Below are positions 1-13,719 of a stretch of DNA of 64,000 nt, one piece after another. Source of the DNA: Hydractinia symbiolongicarpus (lineage: Eukaryota; Cnidaria; Hydrozoa; Anthoathecata; Hydractiniidae). The stretch's first letter is position 1. Each line of letters begins with the position of its first letter. The position numbers and the translations under genes were made by a program. Location: the NCBI RefSeq assembly GCF_029227915.1, contig NC_079878.1, positions 35,305,501 to 35,369,500 of the forward strand, written 5' to 3'. Under the pieces are notes generated by a model. The model worked only from the letters and a program-made list of their open reading frames with translations, did no database searches and was not told the origin of the DNA.

Positions 1-2640
1 GTTTAATTAAATCCCACAGTCAATCGCTTCACTGGTAAAAGCAATGCAACCTAGTAATATCAGAAAAGTTGCTCTATATATATATACTGGTACAAATATG
101 TGACACAACCGTTGAAACTCAAACGGACTGATACCGTTAGAAAGGCAATGAAATGTAGTTTTGGAAACTTTCTCTATTGTCTCGGGGCGCACTAACGGCT
201 AGGATTGGTCCCACAGTAAAAAATGACTTATTTATCTAAATTTCTGAATAAAACGCTACCACAGCGCCCAGTGTAATAGCTGAGTTCCAGCATTCAAATC
301 AAATTAAGAAGAATGTTATTTCTCGGAGTACAATTGCCACATTTATCACATTCGTAAGGTCAAAGTCCAGAATCAGTTCAAGTAAGTCCCACAGTCAATC
401 GTTTCACTGGTAAAAGCGATGTAACCTAGTAGTATCAGAAAAGTATCGCTAAATATATGTTGGTACGAATATGTGACACAACCGTTGAAACTCAAACGGG
501 CTGATACCGTTAGAGAGTCAATGAAATGTAGTTTATGTAAGTGTCTCCATTTCCTCGGCGCGCTCTAACGACTAGGATTGGTCCAACAGTAAAAAATGAT
601 TTATTTATCTAAATTTTTGAATGAAACGCTACCACAGCGCCCAGTGTAATCGCTGAGTTCCAGCATTCAAGTCAAATTAAGAAGAATGTTATGTCTTGGA
701 GTGCAATTGCCTCATTTATCACATTCATAAGGTCAAAGTCCAGAATCAGTTCAATTAAGTCCCACAGTCAATCGTTTCACTGGTAAAAGCGATGCAACCT
801 AGTAATAGCAGAAAAATATCGCTAAATACATGTTGGTACGAATATGTGACGCAACCGTTGAAACTAAAACGGACTGATACCGTTAGAAAGTCAATGAAAG
901 TAGTTTTTGAAGCTGTCTCTATTTCTTCACGCGCGCTAACGGCTAGGATTGGTGCCACAGTAAAAAATGACTTGTTTATCTAAATTTTTAAATGAAGTGC
1001 TACTATTTATCTAAATTTTTAATTATAGCGATACCACAGAGACCAGTGTAATCGCAGAGTTCCAGCACTCAAGTCAAATTAAGAAGAATGTTATTTCTTG
1101 AAGTATAATTGCTTCATTTATCACATTCATGAAGTCAAAGTCCAAAATCAGTTCAATTAAATCCCACAGTCAATCGCTTTACTGGTAAAAGCAATGCAGC
1201 CTAGTAATATCAGAAAAGTTTCGCTATATATATACTGGTACGAATATGTGACACAACCGTTGAAACTCAAACGGACTGATACCGTTAGAAAGTCAATGAA
1301 ATGTAGTTTTGGAAGCTGTCTCTATTTTCGCGGGGCGCGCTAACGGCTAGGATTGGTCCCACAGTAAAAAATGACTTATTTATCTAAATTTTTGAATAAA
1401 ACACTACCACAGCGCCCAGTGTAATAGCTAAGTTCCAGCATTCAAGTCAAATTAAGAAGAATGTTATGTTTTGGAGTGCAATTGCCACATTTATCACATT
1501 CGTAAGGTCAAAGTCCAGAATCAGTTCAAGTAAGTCCCACAGTCAATCGTTTCACTGGTAAAAGCGATGTAACCTAGTAGTATCAGAAAAGTATCGCTAA
1601 ATATATGTTGGTACGAATATGTGACACAACCGTTGAAACTCAAACGGGCTGATACCGTTAGAGAGTCAATGAAATGTAGTTTATGTAAGTGTCTCCATTT
1701 CCTCGGCGCGCTCTAACGACTAGGATTGGTCCAACAGTAAAAAATGATTTATTTATCTAAATTTTTGAATGAAACGCTACCACAGCGCCCAGTGTAATCG
1801 CTGAGTTCCAGCATTCAAGTCAAATTAAGAAGAATGTTATGTCTTGGAGTGCAATTGCCTCATTTATCACATTCATAAGGTCAAAGTCCAGAATCAGTTC
1901 AATTAAGTCCCACAGTCAATCGTTTCACTGGTAAAAGCGATGCAACCTAGTAATACCAGAAAAATATCGCTAAATACATGTTGGTACGAATATGTGACGC
2001 AACCGTTGAAACTAAAACGGACTGATACCGTTAGAAAGTCAATGAAAGTAGTTTTTGAAGCTGTCTCTATTTCTTCACGCGCGCTAACGGCTAGGATTGG
2101 TGCCACAGTAAAAAATGACTTGTTTATCTAAATTTTTAAATGAAGTGCTACTATTTATCTAAATTTTTAATTATAGCGATACCACAGAGACCAGTGTAAT
2201 CGCAGAGTTCCAGCACTCAAGTCAAATTAAGAAGAATGTTATTTCTTGAAGTATAATTGCTTCATTTATCACATTCATGAAGTCAAAGTCCAAAATCAGT
2301 TCAATTAAATCCCACAGTCAATCGCTTTACTGGTAAAAGCAATGCAGCCTAGTAATATCAGAAAAGTTTCGCTATATATATACTGGTACGAATATGTGAC
2401 ACAACCGTTGAAACTCAAACGGACTGATACCGTTAGAAAGTCAATGAAATGTAGTTTTGGAAACTGTCTCTATTTTCGCGGGGCGCGCTAACGGCTAGGA
2501 TTGGTCCCACAGTAAAAAATGACTTATTTATCTAAATTTTTGAATAAAACGCTACCACAGCGCCCAGTGTAATAGCTAAGTTCCAGCATTCAAGTCAAAT
2601 TAAAAAGAATGTTATGTCTTGGAGTGCAATTGCCTCATTT
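1..2640 (+). repeat. 3-monomer HOR, 1148-bp period
   Basis: Two nearly identical consecutive units of 1148 bp are followed by a partial third; for instance AGTAAGTCCC recurs at 381 and 1529 and GTTCAATTAA at 1151 and 2299. Each unit contains one longer monomer with a 31-bp internal duplication. The third unit breaks off after about one monomer. Confidence 0.85.
975..1036 (+). repeat. 31-bp internal tandem duplication defining a monomer subtype
   Basis: A 31-bp unit beginning TTTATCTAAATTTTT and containing GAAGTGCTACTA is present twice in a row (starts at 975 and 1006); the second copy is diverged at its end. The same duplication appears near 2123, 3644, 4061, 4451, 5606, 6003, 6778, 7929, 8330, 9108, 9509 and 11072, and not beyond about 11.1 kb. 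It accounts for HOR periods of 1179 rather than 1148 bp. Confidence 0.8.
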
Positions 2641-5040
2641 ATCACATTTACAAGGTCAAAGTCCAGAATCAGTTCAATTAAGTCCCACAGTCAATCGTTT
2701 CACTGGTAAAAGCGATGCAACCTAGAAATACCAGAAAAATATCGCTAAATACATGTTGGTACGAATATGTGACGCAACCGTTGAAACTCAAACGGACTGA
2801 TACCGTTAGAAAGACAATGAAATGTAGTTTTGGAAATTGTCTCTATTTCCTCGGAGGGCGCTAACGGCTAGGATTGGTCCCACAGTAAAAAATGACTTAT
2901 TTATTTAAATTTTCAAATGAAACGCTACCACAGCGCCCAGTGTAATCGCTGAGATACAGCAATCATGTCAAATTAAGAAGAATGTTATTTTTTGCAGTCC
3001 AATTGTGTCATTTATCTCATTGATAAAGTCAAAGTCCAAAATCAGTTCAATTTAGTCTCACAGTCAATCGTTTCACTGTTAAAAGCGATGCAAGCTAGTA
3101 ATGTCAGAAAAATATCGCTAAATACATGTTACTACGAATATGAGACACAAAAGTTGTACCTGAAACGGACTGATACCGTTAGAAAGTCAATGAAATGGAG
3201 TTTATGTAACTGTCTCTATTTCCCCAGCGCGCGTTAACGGCTAGGATTGGTCCCACAGTAAAAAAAAAGACTTGTTTATCTAAGTTTTCAAGTAAAGCGC
3301 CACCATAGCGCCCAGTTTAATCACTGAGTTCCAGCAATCAAGTCAAGTTAAGAATAATGTTATTTCTTGGAGTCCAATTGTGTCATTTATTACATTTATC
3401 AGGTGAAAGTCCAAGATCAGTTCAATCAAGTCCCACAGTCAACCATTTCACTGTAAAAATCAGTGCAACCTAGGAATATGAGAATAGTATCGCTAAATTC
3501 ATGTTGGTTCGAATATGTGACGCAACCGTTGAAACTCAAACGGACTGATACCGTTAGAAAGTCAATGAAAGTAGTTTTTGAAACTGTCTCTATTTCTTCA
3601 CGCGCGCTAACGGCTAGGATTGGTGCTACAGTAAAAAATGACTTATTTATCTAAATTTTTAAATGAAGTGCTACTATTTATCTAAATTTTTCATTATAGC
3701 GCAACCACAGAGACCAGTGTAATCGCAGAGTTCCAGCATTCAAGTCAAATTAAGAAGAATGTTATTTCGTGAAGTATAATTGCTTCATTTATCACATTCA
3801 TGAGGTCAAAGTCCAAAATCAGTTCAATTAAATCCCACAGTCAATCGCTTGACTGGTAAAAGCAATGCAACCTAGTTATATCAGAAAAGTTTCGCTATAT
3901 ATATACTGCTACGAATATGTGACGCAACCGTTGAAACTCAAACGGACTGATACCGTTAGAAAGTCAATGAAATGGAGTTTATGTAACTGTCTCTATTTCC
4001 CCAGCGTGCGTTAACGGCTAGGATTGGTTCCACAGTAAAAAAAGACTTGTTTATCTAAGTTTTTAAATGAAGTGCTACTATTTATCTAAATTTTTTATTA
4101 TAGCGCTACCACGGCGCCCAATTTAATCGCTGAGTTCCAGCAATCAAGTCAGATTAAGAAAAATTTTATGTCTTGGAGTCCAATTGTGTCATTTATCTCA
4201 TTTATAAGGTCAATGTCCAAAAGCAGTTCAATTAAGTCCCACAGTCAATCGTTTCTCGGTTTAAAGCGTTGCAACCTAGTAATGTCAAAAAAATATCGCT
4301 AAATACATGTTGGTACGATTATGTGACGCAGCCGTTGAATATCAAACGGACTGATACAATTAGAAAGTCAATGAAAGTGGTTTTTGAAACTGTCTCTATT
4401 TCTTCACGCGCGCTAACGGCTGGGATTGGTGCCACAGTAAAAAATGACTTATTTATCTAAATTTTTAAATGATGTGCTACTATTTATCTAAGTTTTTAAT
4501 TATAGCGCTACCATAGAGCCCAGTGTAATTGCTGAGTTCCAGCATTCAAGTCAAATTAAGAAGAATGTTATTTCTTGGAGTATAATTGCTTCATTTATCA
4601 CATTCATAAGTTCAAAGTCTAAAATCAGTTCAATTAAGTCCCACAGTCAATCGTTTCACGAACAAAAGCGTTGCAACATAGTAATGTTAGAAAAATATCG
4701 CTAAATACATGTTGGTACGAATATCTGACGCGACTGTTGTTACTTAAGCGGACTGATACCGTTAGAAAGTCCATGAAATATGGTTTTTAAATCTGTCTCT
4801 ATTTTTTCAGCGCGCGCTAACGGCTAGGATTGGTCCCTCAGTACTAATTGACTTAATTATGTAAATCTTTAAACAAAGCGCTGCCACAGCGCCCTGTGTA
4901 ACTGCTGAAGTCAAGCAATTATGTCAATCTAAGAAGAATGTTATTTCTTGGAGTACAATAGCGTGATTTATCACATTCATAAGGTCAAAGTCCAGAATCA
5001 GTTCAATTAAGTCCCACAGTCAATCGCTTCACTGTTAAAA

Positions 5041-8000
5041 GCGATGCAACCTAATAATACCAGAAAAATATCGCTAAATACATGTTGGTACGAATGTGTG
5101 ACGCAACCATTGAAACTCAAACGGACTGATACCGTTAGAAAGACAATGAAATGTAGTTTTGGAAATTCTCTCAATTTCCTCAGAGGGCGCTAACGGCTAG
5201 GATTGGTCCTCCAGTGAAAAATGATTTATTTATCTAAATTTTCAAATGAAACGCTACCACATCGCCCAGTGTAATCGCTGAGATACAGCAATCATGTCAA
5301 ATTAAGAAGAATGTTATTTTTTAGAGTCCAATTGTGTCATTTATCTCATTTATAAAGTCAAAGTCCAAAATCAGTTCAATTAAGTCTCACAGTCAATCGT
5401 TTCACTGTTAAAAGCGATGCAAGCTAGTAATGTCAGAAAAATATCGCTAAATACATGTTGGTACGAATATGAGACAAAATAGTTGTACCTGAAACGGACT
5501 GATACCGTTAGAAAGTCAATGAAATGGAGTTTGTGTAACTTTCTCTATTTCCCCAGCGCGCGTTAACGGCTAGGATTGGTTCCACAGTAAAAAAAGCCTT
5601 GTTTATCTAAGTTTTTAAATGAAGTGCTAGTATTTATCTAAATTTTTAATTATAGCGCTACCACACCGCCCAAATTAACCGCTGAGTTCCAGCAATCAAG
5701 TCAAATTAAGACGAATTTCACTTCTTGGAGTCCAATTGTGTCATTTATCTCATTTATAAGGTCAATGTCCAAAAGCAGTTCAATTAAGTCCCACAGTCAA
5801 TCGTTTCACGGTTTAAAGCGTTGCAACCTAGTAATGTCGAAAAAATATCGCTAAATACATGTTGGTACGAATATGTGACGCAGCCGTTGAATATCAAACG
5901 GACTGATACAGTTAGAAAGTCAATGAAAGTGGTTTTTGAAACCGTCTCTATTTCTTCACGCGCGCTAACGGCTGGGATTGGTGCCACAGTAAAAAATGAC
6001 TTATTTATCTAAATTTTTAAATGAGGTGCTACTATTTATCTAAGTTTTTAATCATAGCGCTACCATAGAGCCCAGTGTAATTGCTGAGTTCCAGCATTCA
6101 AGTCAAATTAAAAAGAATGTTATTTCTTGGAGTATAAATGCTTCATTTATCACATTCATAAGGTCAAAGTCCAGAATCAGTTCAATTAAGTCCCACAGTC
6201 AATCGCTTCACTGTTAAAAGCGATGCAACCTAATAATACCAGAAAAATATCGCTAAATACATGTTGGTACGAATGTGTGACGCAACCATTGAAACTCAAA
6301 CGGACTGATACCGTTAGAAAGACAATGAAATGTAGTTTTGGAAATTCTCTCAATTTCCTCAGAGGGCGCTAACGGCTAGGATTGGTCCCCCAGTGAAAAA
6401 TGATTTATTTATCTAAATTTTCAAATGAAACGCTACCACATCGCCCAGTGTAATCGCTGAGATACAGCAATCATGTCAAATTAAGAAGAATGTTATTTTT
6501 TAGAGTCCAATTGTGTCATTTATCTCATTTATAAAGTCAAAGTCCAAAATCAGTTCAATTAAGTCTCACAGTCAATCGTTTCACTGTTAAAAGCGATGCA
6601 AGCTAGTAATGTCAGAAAAATATCGCTAAATACATGTTGGTACGAATATGAGACAAAATAGTTGTACCTGAAACGGACTGATACAATTAGAAAGTCAATG
6701 AAAGTGGTTTTTGAAACTGTCTCTATTTCTTCACGCGCGCTAACGGCTGGGATTGGTGCCACAGTAAAAAATGACTTATTTATCTAAATTTTTAAATGAG
6801 GTGCTACTATTTATCTAAGTTTTTAATTATAGCGCTACCATAGAGCCCAGTGTAATTGCTGAGTTCCAGCATTCAAGTCAAATTAAGAAGAATGTTATTT
6901 CTTGGAGTATAATTGCTTCATTTATCACATTCATAAGTTCAAAGTCTAAAATCAGTTCAATTAAGTCCCACAGTCAATCGTTTCACGAACAAAAGCGTTG
7001 CAACATAGTAATGTTAGAAAAATATCGCTAAATACATGTTGGTACGAATATCTGACGCGACTGTTGTTACTTAAGCGGACTGATACCGTTAGAAAGTCCA
7101 TGAAATATGGTTTTTAAATCTGTCTCTATTTTTTCAGCGCGCGCTAACGGCTAGGATTGGTCCCTCAGTACTAATTGACTTAATTATGTAAATCTTTAAA
7201 CAAAGCGCTGCCACAGCGCCCTGTGTAACTGCTGAAGTCAAGCAATTATGTCAATCTAAGAAGAATGTTATTTCTTGGAGTACAATAGCGTGATTTATCA
7301 CATTCATAAGGTCAAAGTCCAGAATCAGTTCAATTAAGTCCCACAGTCAATCGCTTCACTGTTAAAAGCGATGCAACCTAATAATACCAGAAAAATATCG
7401 CTAAATACATGTTGGTACGAATGTGTGACGCAACCATTGAAACTCAAACGGACTGATACCGTTAGAAAGACAATGAAATGTAGTTTTGGAAATTCTCTCA
7501 ATTTCCTCAGAGGGCGCTAACGGCTAGGATTGGTCCCCCAGTGAAAAATGATTTATTTATCTAAATTTTCAAATGAAACGCTACCACATCGCCCAGTGTA
7601 ATCGCTGAGATACAGCAATCATGTCAAATTAAGAAGAATGTTATTTTTTAGAGTCCAATTGTGTCATTTATCTCATTTATAAAGTCAAAGTCCAAAATCA
7701 GTTCAATTAAGTCTCACAGTCAATCGTTTCACTTTTAAAAGCGATGCAAGCTAGTAATGTCAGAAAAATATCGCTAAATACATGTTGGTACGAATATGAG
7801 ACAAAATAGTTGTACCTGAAACGGACTGATACCGTTAGAAAGTCAATGAAATGGAGTTTGTGTAACTTTCTCTATTTCCCCAGCGCGCGTTAACGGCTAG
7901 GATTGGTTCCACAGTAAAAAAAGCCTTGTTTATCTAAGTTTTTAAATGAAGTGCTAGTATTTATCTAAATTTTTAATTATAGCGCTACCACACCGCCCAA

Positions 8001-9665
8001 ATTAACCGCTGAGTTCCAGCAATCAAGTCAAATTAAGACGAATTTCACTTCTTGGAGTCCAATTGTGTCATTTATCTCATTTATAAGGTCAATGTCCAAA
8101 AGCAGTTCAATTAAGTCCCACAGTCAATCGTTTCACGGTTTAAAGCGTTGCAACCTAGTAATGTCGAAAAAATATCGCTAAATACATGTTGGTACGAATA
8201 TGTGACGCAGCCGTTGAATATCAAACGGACTGATACAGTTAGAAAGTCAATGAAAGTGGTTTTTGAAACCGTCTCTATTTCTTCACGCGCGCTAACGGCT
8301 GGGATTGGTGCCACAGTAAAAAATGACTTATTTATCTAAATTTTTAAATGAGGTGCTACTATTTATCTAAGTTTTTAATCATAGCGCTACCATAGAGCCC
8401 AGTGTAATTGCTGAGTTCCAGCATTCAAGTCAAATTAAAAAGAATGTTATTTCTTGGAGTATAAATGCTTCATTTATCACATTCATAAGGTCAAAGTCCA
8501 GAATCAGTTCAATTAAGTCCCACAGTCAATCGCTTCACTGTTAAAAGCGATGCAACCTAATAATACCAGAAAAATATCGCTAAATACATGTTGGTACGAA
8601 TGTGTGACGCAACCATTGAAACTCAAACGGACTGATACCGTTAGAAAGACAATGAAATGTAGTTTTGGAAATTCTCTCAATTTCCTCAGAGGGCGCTAAC
8701 GGCTAGGATTGGTCCCCCAGTGAAAAATGATTTATTTATCTAAATTTTCAAATGAAACGCTACCACATCGCCCAGTGTAATCGCTGAGATACAGCAATCA
8801 TGTCAAATTAAGAAGAATGTTATTTTTTAGAGTCCAATTGTGTCATTTATCTCATTTATAAAGTCAAAGTCCAAAATCAGTTCAATTAAGTCTCACAGTC
8901 AATCGTTTCACTGTTAAAAGCGATGCAAGCTAGTAATGTCAGAAAAATATCGCTAAATACATGTTGGTACGAATATGAGACAAAATAGTTGTACCTGAAA
9001 CGGACTGATACCGTTAGAAAGTCAATGAAATGGAGTTTGTGTAACTTTCTCTATTTCCCCAGCGCGCGTTAACGGCTAGGATTGGTTCCACAGTAAAAAA
9101 AGCCTTGTTTATCTAAGTTTTTAAATGAAGTGCTAGTATTTATCTAAATTTTTAATTATAGCGCTACCACACCGCCCAAATTAACCGCTGAGTTCCAGCA
9201 ATCAAGTCAAATTAAGACGAATTTCACTTCTTGGAGTCCAATTGTGTCATTTATCTCATTTGTAAGGTCAATGTCCAAAAGCAGTTCAATTAAGTCCCAC
9301 AGTCAATCGTTTCACGGTTTAAAGCGTTGCAACCTAGTAATGTCGAAAAAATATCGCTAAATACATGTTGGTACGAATATGTGACGCAGCCGTTGAATAT
9401 CAAACGGACTGATACAGTTAGAAAGTCAATGAAAGTGGTTTTTGAAACCGTCTCTATTTCTTCACGCGCGCTAACGGCTGGGATTGGTGCCACAGTAAAA
9501 AATGACTTATTTATCTAAATTTTTAAATGAGGTGCTACTATTTATCTAAGTTTTTAATCATAGTGCTACCATAGAGCCCAGTGTAATTGCTGAGTTCCAG
9601 CATTCAAGTCAAATTAAAAAGAATGTTATTTCTTGGAGTATAAATGCTTCATTTATCACATTCAT
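5041..9665 (+). repeat. 3-monomer HOR block, periods 1179 / 1148 / 1179 bp
   Basis: The landmark GCGATGCAACCTAATAATAC occurs at 5041, 6220, 7368 and 8547, giving successive spacings of 1179, 1148 and 1179 bp. The 6220-7367 unit is a mosaic: it joins two monomer types mid-monomer near 6680 and then contains an extra monomer type otherwise seen near 4650. After about 9665 the sequence switches to a different monomer order. Confidence 0.8.
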
Positions 9666-9975
9666 AAGTTCAAAGTCTAAAATCAGTTCAATTAAGTCCC
9701 ACAGTCAATCGTTTCACGAATAAAAGCGTTGCAACATAGTAATATTAGAAAAATATCGCTAAATACATGTTTGTACGAATATATGACGCGACCGTTGTTA
9801 CTTAAGCGGACTGATACCGTTAGAAAGTCCATGAAATATAGTTTTTAAATCTGTCTCTATTTTTTCAGCGCGCGCTAACGGCTAGGATTGGTCCAACAGT
9901 AAAAAATGATTTATTTATGTAAATTTTTTATTATAGCGCTACCACGGCGCCCAATTTAATCGCTGAGTTCCAGCA

Positions 9976-10037
9976 ATGAGGCTATTGTACTCCAAGAAAT
10001 AACATTCTTCTTAGATTGACATAATTGCTTGACTTCA
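9976..10037 (-). repeat. 62-bp inverted satellite fragment
   Basis: Between CCAGCA and TTTTATGTCTTGG the sequence reads as the reverse complement of the monomer segment that normally runs from TGAAGTCAAGCAATTATGTC to AATAGCCTCAT. Direct-orientation counterparts lie at about 4912-4973 and 10378-10439. It replaces the roughly 18 bp expected at this monomer position. This is the only opposite-orientation piece noticed in the array. Confidence 0.88.
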
Positions 10038-13000
10038 TTTTATGTCTTGGAGTCCAATTGTGTCATTTATCTCATTTATAAGGTCAATGTCCAAAATCAG
10101 TTCAATTAAGTCCCACAGTCAATCGTTTCACGATTAAAAGCGTTGCAACATAGTAATGTCAGAATAATATCGCTAAATACATGTTGGTACGAATATCTGA
10201 TGCGACCGTTGTTACTCAAGCGGACTGATACCGTTAGAAAGTCCATGAAATATAGTTTTTAAATCTGTCTCTATTTTTTCAGCGCGCGCTAACGGCTAGG
10301 ATTGGTCCCACAGTACTAATTGACTTAATTATGTAAATCTTTAAACAAAGCGCTGCCACAGCGCCCTGTGTAACTGCTGAAGTCAAGCAATTATGTCAAT
10401 CTAAGAAGAACGTTGATTCTTGGAGTACACTAGCCTCATTTATCACATTCATAAGGTCAAAGTCCAGAATCAGTTCAATTAAGTCCCACAGTCAATCGCT
10501 TCACTGTTAAGAGCAATGCAACCTAGGTATTATGAGAAAAATACCGCTAAATACATGTTGGTACGAATATGTGACGCAAGAGGTGTAGCTCAAACGGGCT
10601 GATACCGTTAGAGAGTCAATGAAATGTAGTTTATGTAACTGTCTCCATTTCCTCGGCGCGCTCTAACGACTAGGATTGGTCCAACAGTAAAAAATGATTT
10701 ATTTATCTAAATTTTTGAATGAAACGCTACCACAGCGCCCAGTGTAATCGCTGAGTTCCATCATTCAAGTCAAATTAAGAAGAATGTTATGTCTTGGAGT
10801 GCAATTGCCTCATTTAACACATTCGTAAGGTCAAAGTCCAGAATTAGTTCAATTAAGTCCCACAGTCAATTGTTTCACTGGTAAAAGCGATGCAACCTAA
10901 TAATACCAGAAAAATATCGCTAAATACATGTTGGTACGAGTATGTGAAGCAACCGTTGAAACTCAAACGGACTGATACCGTTAGAAAGTCAATGAAAGTA
11001 GTTTTTGAAGCTGTCTCCACTTCTTCACGCGCGCTAACGGCTAGGATTGGTGCCACAGTAAAAAATGACTTGTTTATCTAAATTTTTAAATGAAGTGCTA
11101 CTATTTATCTAAATTTTTAATTATAGCGATACCACAGAGCCCAGTGTAATCCCTGAGTTCCAGCAATCATGTCAAATTAAGAATAATGTTATTTTTTCGA
11201 TTCCAATTGTGTCATTTATCTCATTTATAAAGTCAAAGTCCAAAATCTGTTCAATTAAATCTCACAGTCAATCGTTTCACTCCTAAAAGCGATGCAAGCT
11301 AGTAATGTCAGAAAAATATCGCTAAATACATGTTGGTACGAATATGAGACACAAAAGTGTTACCTGAAATGGACTGATACCGTTAGAAAGTTAATGAAAT
11401 GGAGTTTATGTAACTGTCTCTATTTCCCCAGCGCGAGTTAACTGCTAGGATTCGTCCCACAGTAAAAAATGACTTACTTATCTAAATTTTCAAATGAAAC
11501 GCTACCTCAGCGCCCAGTGTAATCGCTGAGATACGGCAATCATGTCAAATTAAGAAGAATGTTAATTTTTAGAGTCCAATTGTGTCATTTATCTCATTTA
11601 TAAAGTCAAAGTCCCAAATCAGTTCAATTAAATCCCACAGTCAATCGCTTCACTGGTAAAAGCGATGCAACTTAGTAATATCAGAAAAGTATCGCTAAAT
11701 ATATGTTGGTACGAATATGTGACGCAACCTTTGAAACTCAAACGGACTGATACCGTTAGAAAGTCAATGAAATGTAGGTTTGGAAACTGTCTCTATTTTC
11801 TCGGGGCGCCCTAACGGCTAGGGTTGGTCCCACAGTAAAAAATGACTTATTTATCTAAATTTTTAATTATAGCGCTACCACAGAGCCCAGTGTAATCGCT
11901 GAGTTCCAGCATTCAAGTCAATTTAAGAAGAATGATATTTCTTGAAGTATAATTGCTTCATTTATCACATTCATGACGTCAAAGTCCAAAATCAGTTCAA
12001 TTAAATCCCACAGTCAATCGCTCCACTGGTAAAAGCGATGCAACTTAGTAATATCAGAAAAGTATCGCTAAATATATGTTGGTACGAATATGTGACACAA
12101 CCGTTGAAGCTCAAACGGGCTAATACCGTTAGAGAGTCAATGAAATGTAGTTTATGTAACTGTCTCCATTTCCTCGGCGCGCTCTAACGAGTAGGATTGG
12201 TCCAAAAGTAAAAAATGACTTATTTATCTAAATTTTTGAATGAAACGCTACCACAGAGCCCAGTGTAATCGCTGAGTTCCAGCATTCAAGTCAAATTAAG
12301 AAGAATGTTATGTCTTGGTGTGCAATTACCTCATTTATCACATTCGTAAGGTCAAAGTCCAGAATTAGTTCAATTAAGTCCCACAGTCAGTCGTTTCACT
12401 GGTAAAAGCGATGCAACCTAATAATACCAGAAAAATATCGCTAAATACATGTTGGTACGAATATGTGACGCAACCGTTGAAACTCAAACGGACTGATACC
12501 GTTAGAAAGACAATGAAATGTAGTTTTGGAAATTGTCTCTATTTCCTCGGAAGGCGCTAACGGCTAGGATTGGTGCCACAGTACAAATTGACTTAATTAT
12601 GTAAATCTTTAAACAAAGCACTGCCACTGCGCCCTGTGTAACTGCTGAGATCAAGCAGTCATGTTAAACTAAGAAGAATGTTATGTCTTGGAGTACAATA
12701 GCCTCATTTATCACATTCATAAGGTCAAAGTCTAGAATCACTTCAATTAAGTCCCACAGTCAATCATTTCACTGTTAAAAGCTATGGAACCTAGGAATAT
12801 GAGAAAAATACCGCTAAATACATGTTGGTACGAATATGTGACGCAACCGTTGTAGCTTAAACAGACTGATACCGTTAGAAATTCAGTGAAATGTAGTGTA
12901 TGTAACTGTCTCTTTTTCCCCAGCGCGCTAGCGGCTAGGATTGGTCCCACAATAGAAAAAGATTTGTTTATTTAAGTTTTTAAATAAAACCCTACCATAG

Positions 13001-13719
13001 CGCCCAGTGTAATCGCTGAGTTCCAGCAGTCAAGTCAAGTTAAGAATAATGTTATTTCTTTGAGTCCAATTGTGTCATTTATTACATTTATAAGGTGAAA
13101 GCCCAAGATCAGTTCAATTAATCCCACATTCAACCGTTTCACTGTTAAAAGCGATGCAATGCTAGGAATATGAGAAAAATATCGCTAAATACATGTTGGT
13201 ACGAATATGTGACGCAACCGTTGAAACTCAAACGGACTGATACTGTTGGAAAGTCAATAAAATGTAGTTTTGGAAACTGTCTCTATTTTCTCAGCGCGCG
13301 CTAACGGCTAGGATTGGTCCCACAGTAACAAATGACTTATTTATTTAAATTTTTAAATGAAACGCTACCACAGCGCCCAGTGTAATAGATGAGATACAGC
13401 AATCATGTCAAATTAAGAAAAATGTTATTTTTTAGAGTCCAATTGTGTCATTTATCTCATTTATAAAGTCAAAGTCCAAAAACAGTTCAATTTAGTCTCA
13501 CAGTCAATCGTTTCACGGTTAAAAGCGTTGCAACCTAGTAATATCAAAAACATATCGCTAAATACATGTTGGTACCAATATGTGACGCAACCGTTGAAAC
13601 TCAAACGGACTGACACTGTTAGAAAGTCAATAAAATGTAGTTTTGGAAACTGTCTCTATTTTTCAGCGCGCGCTAACGGCTAGGATTGGTCCCACAGTAA
13701 AAAATGACTTATTTATCTA

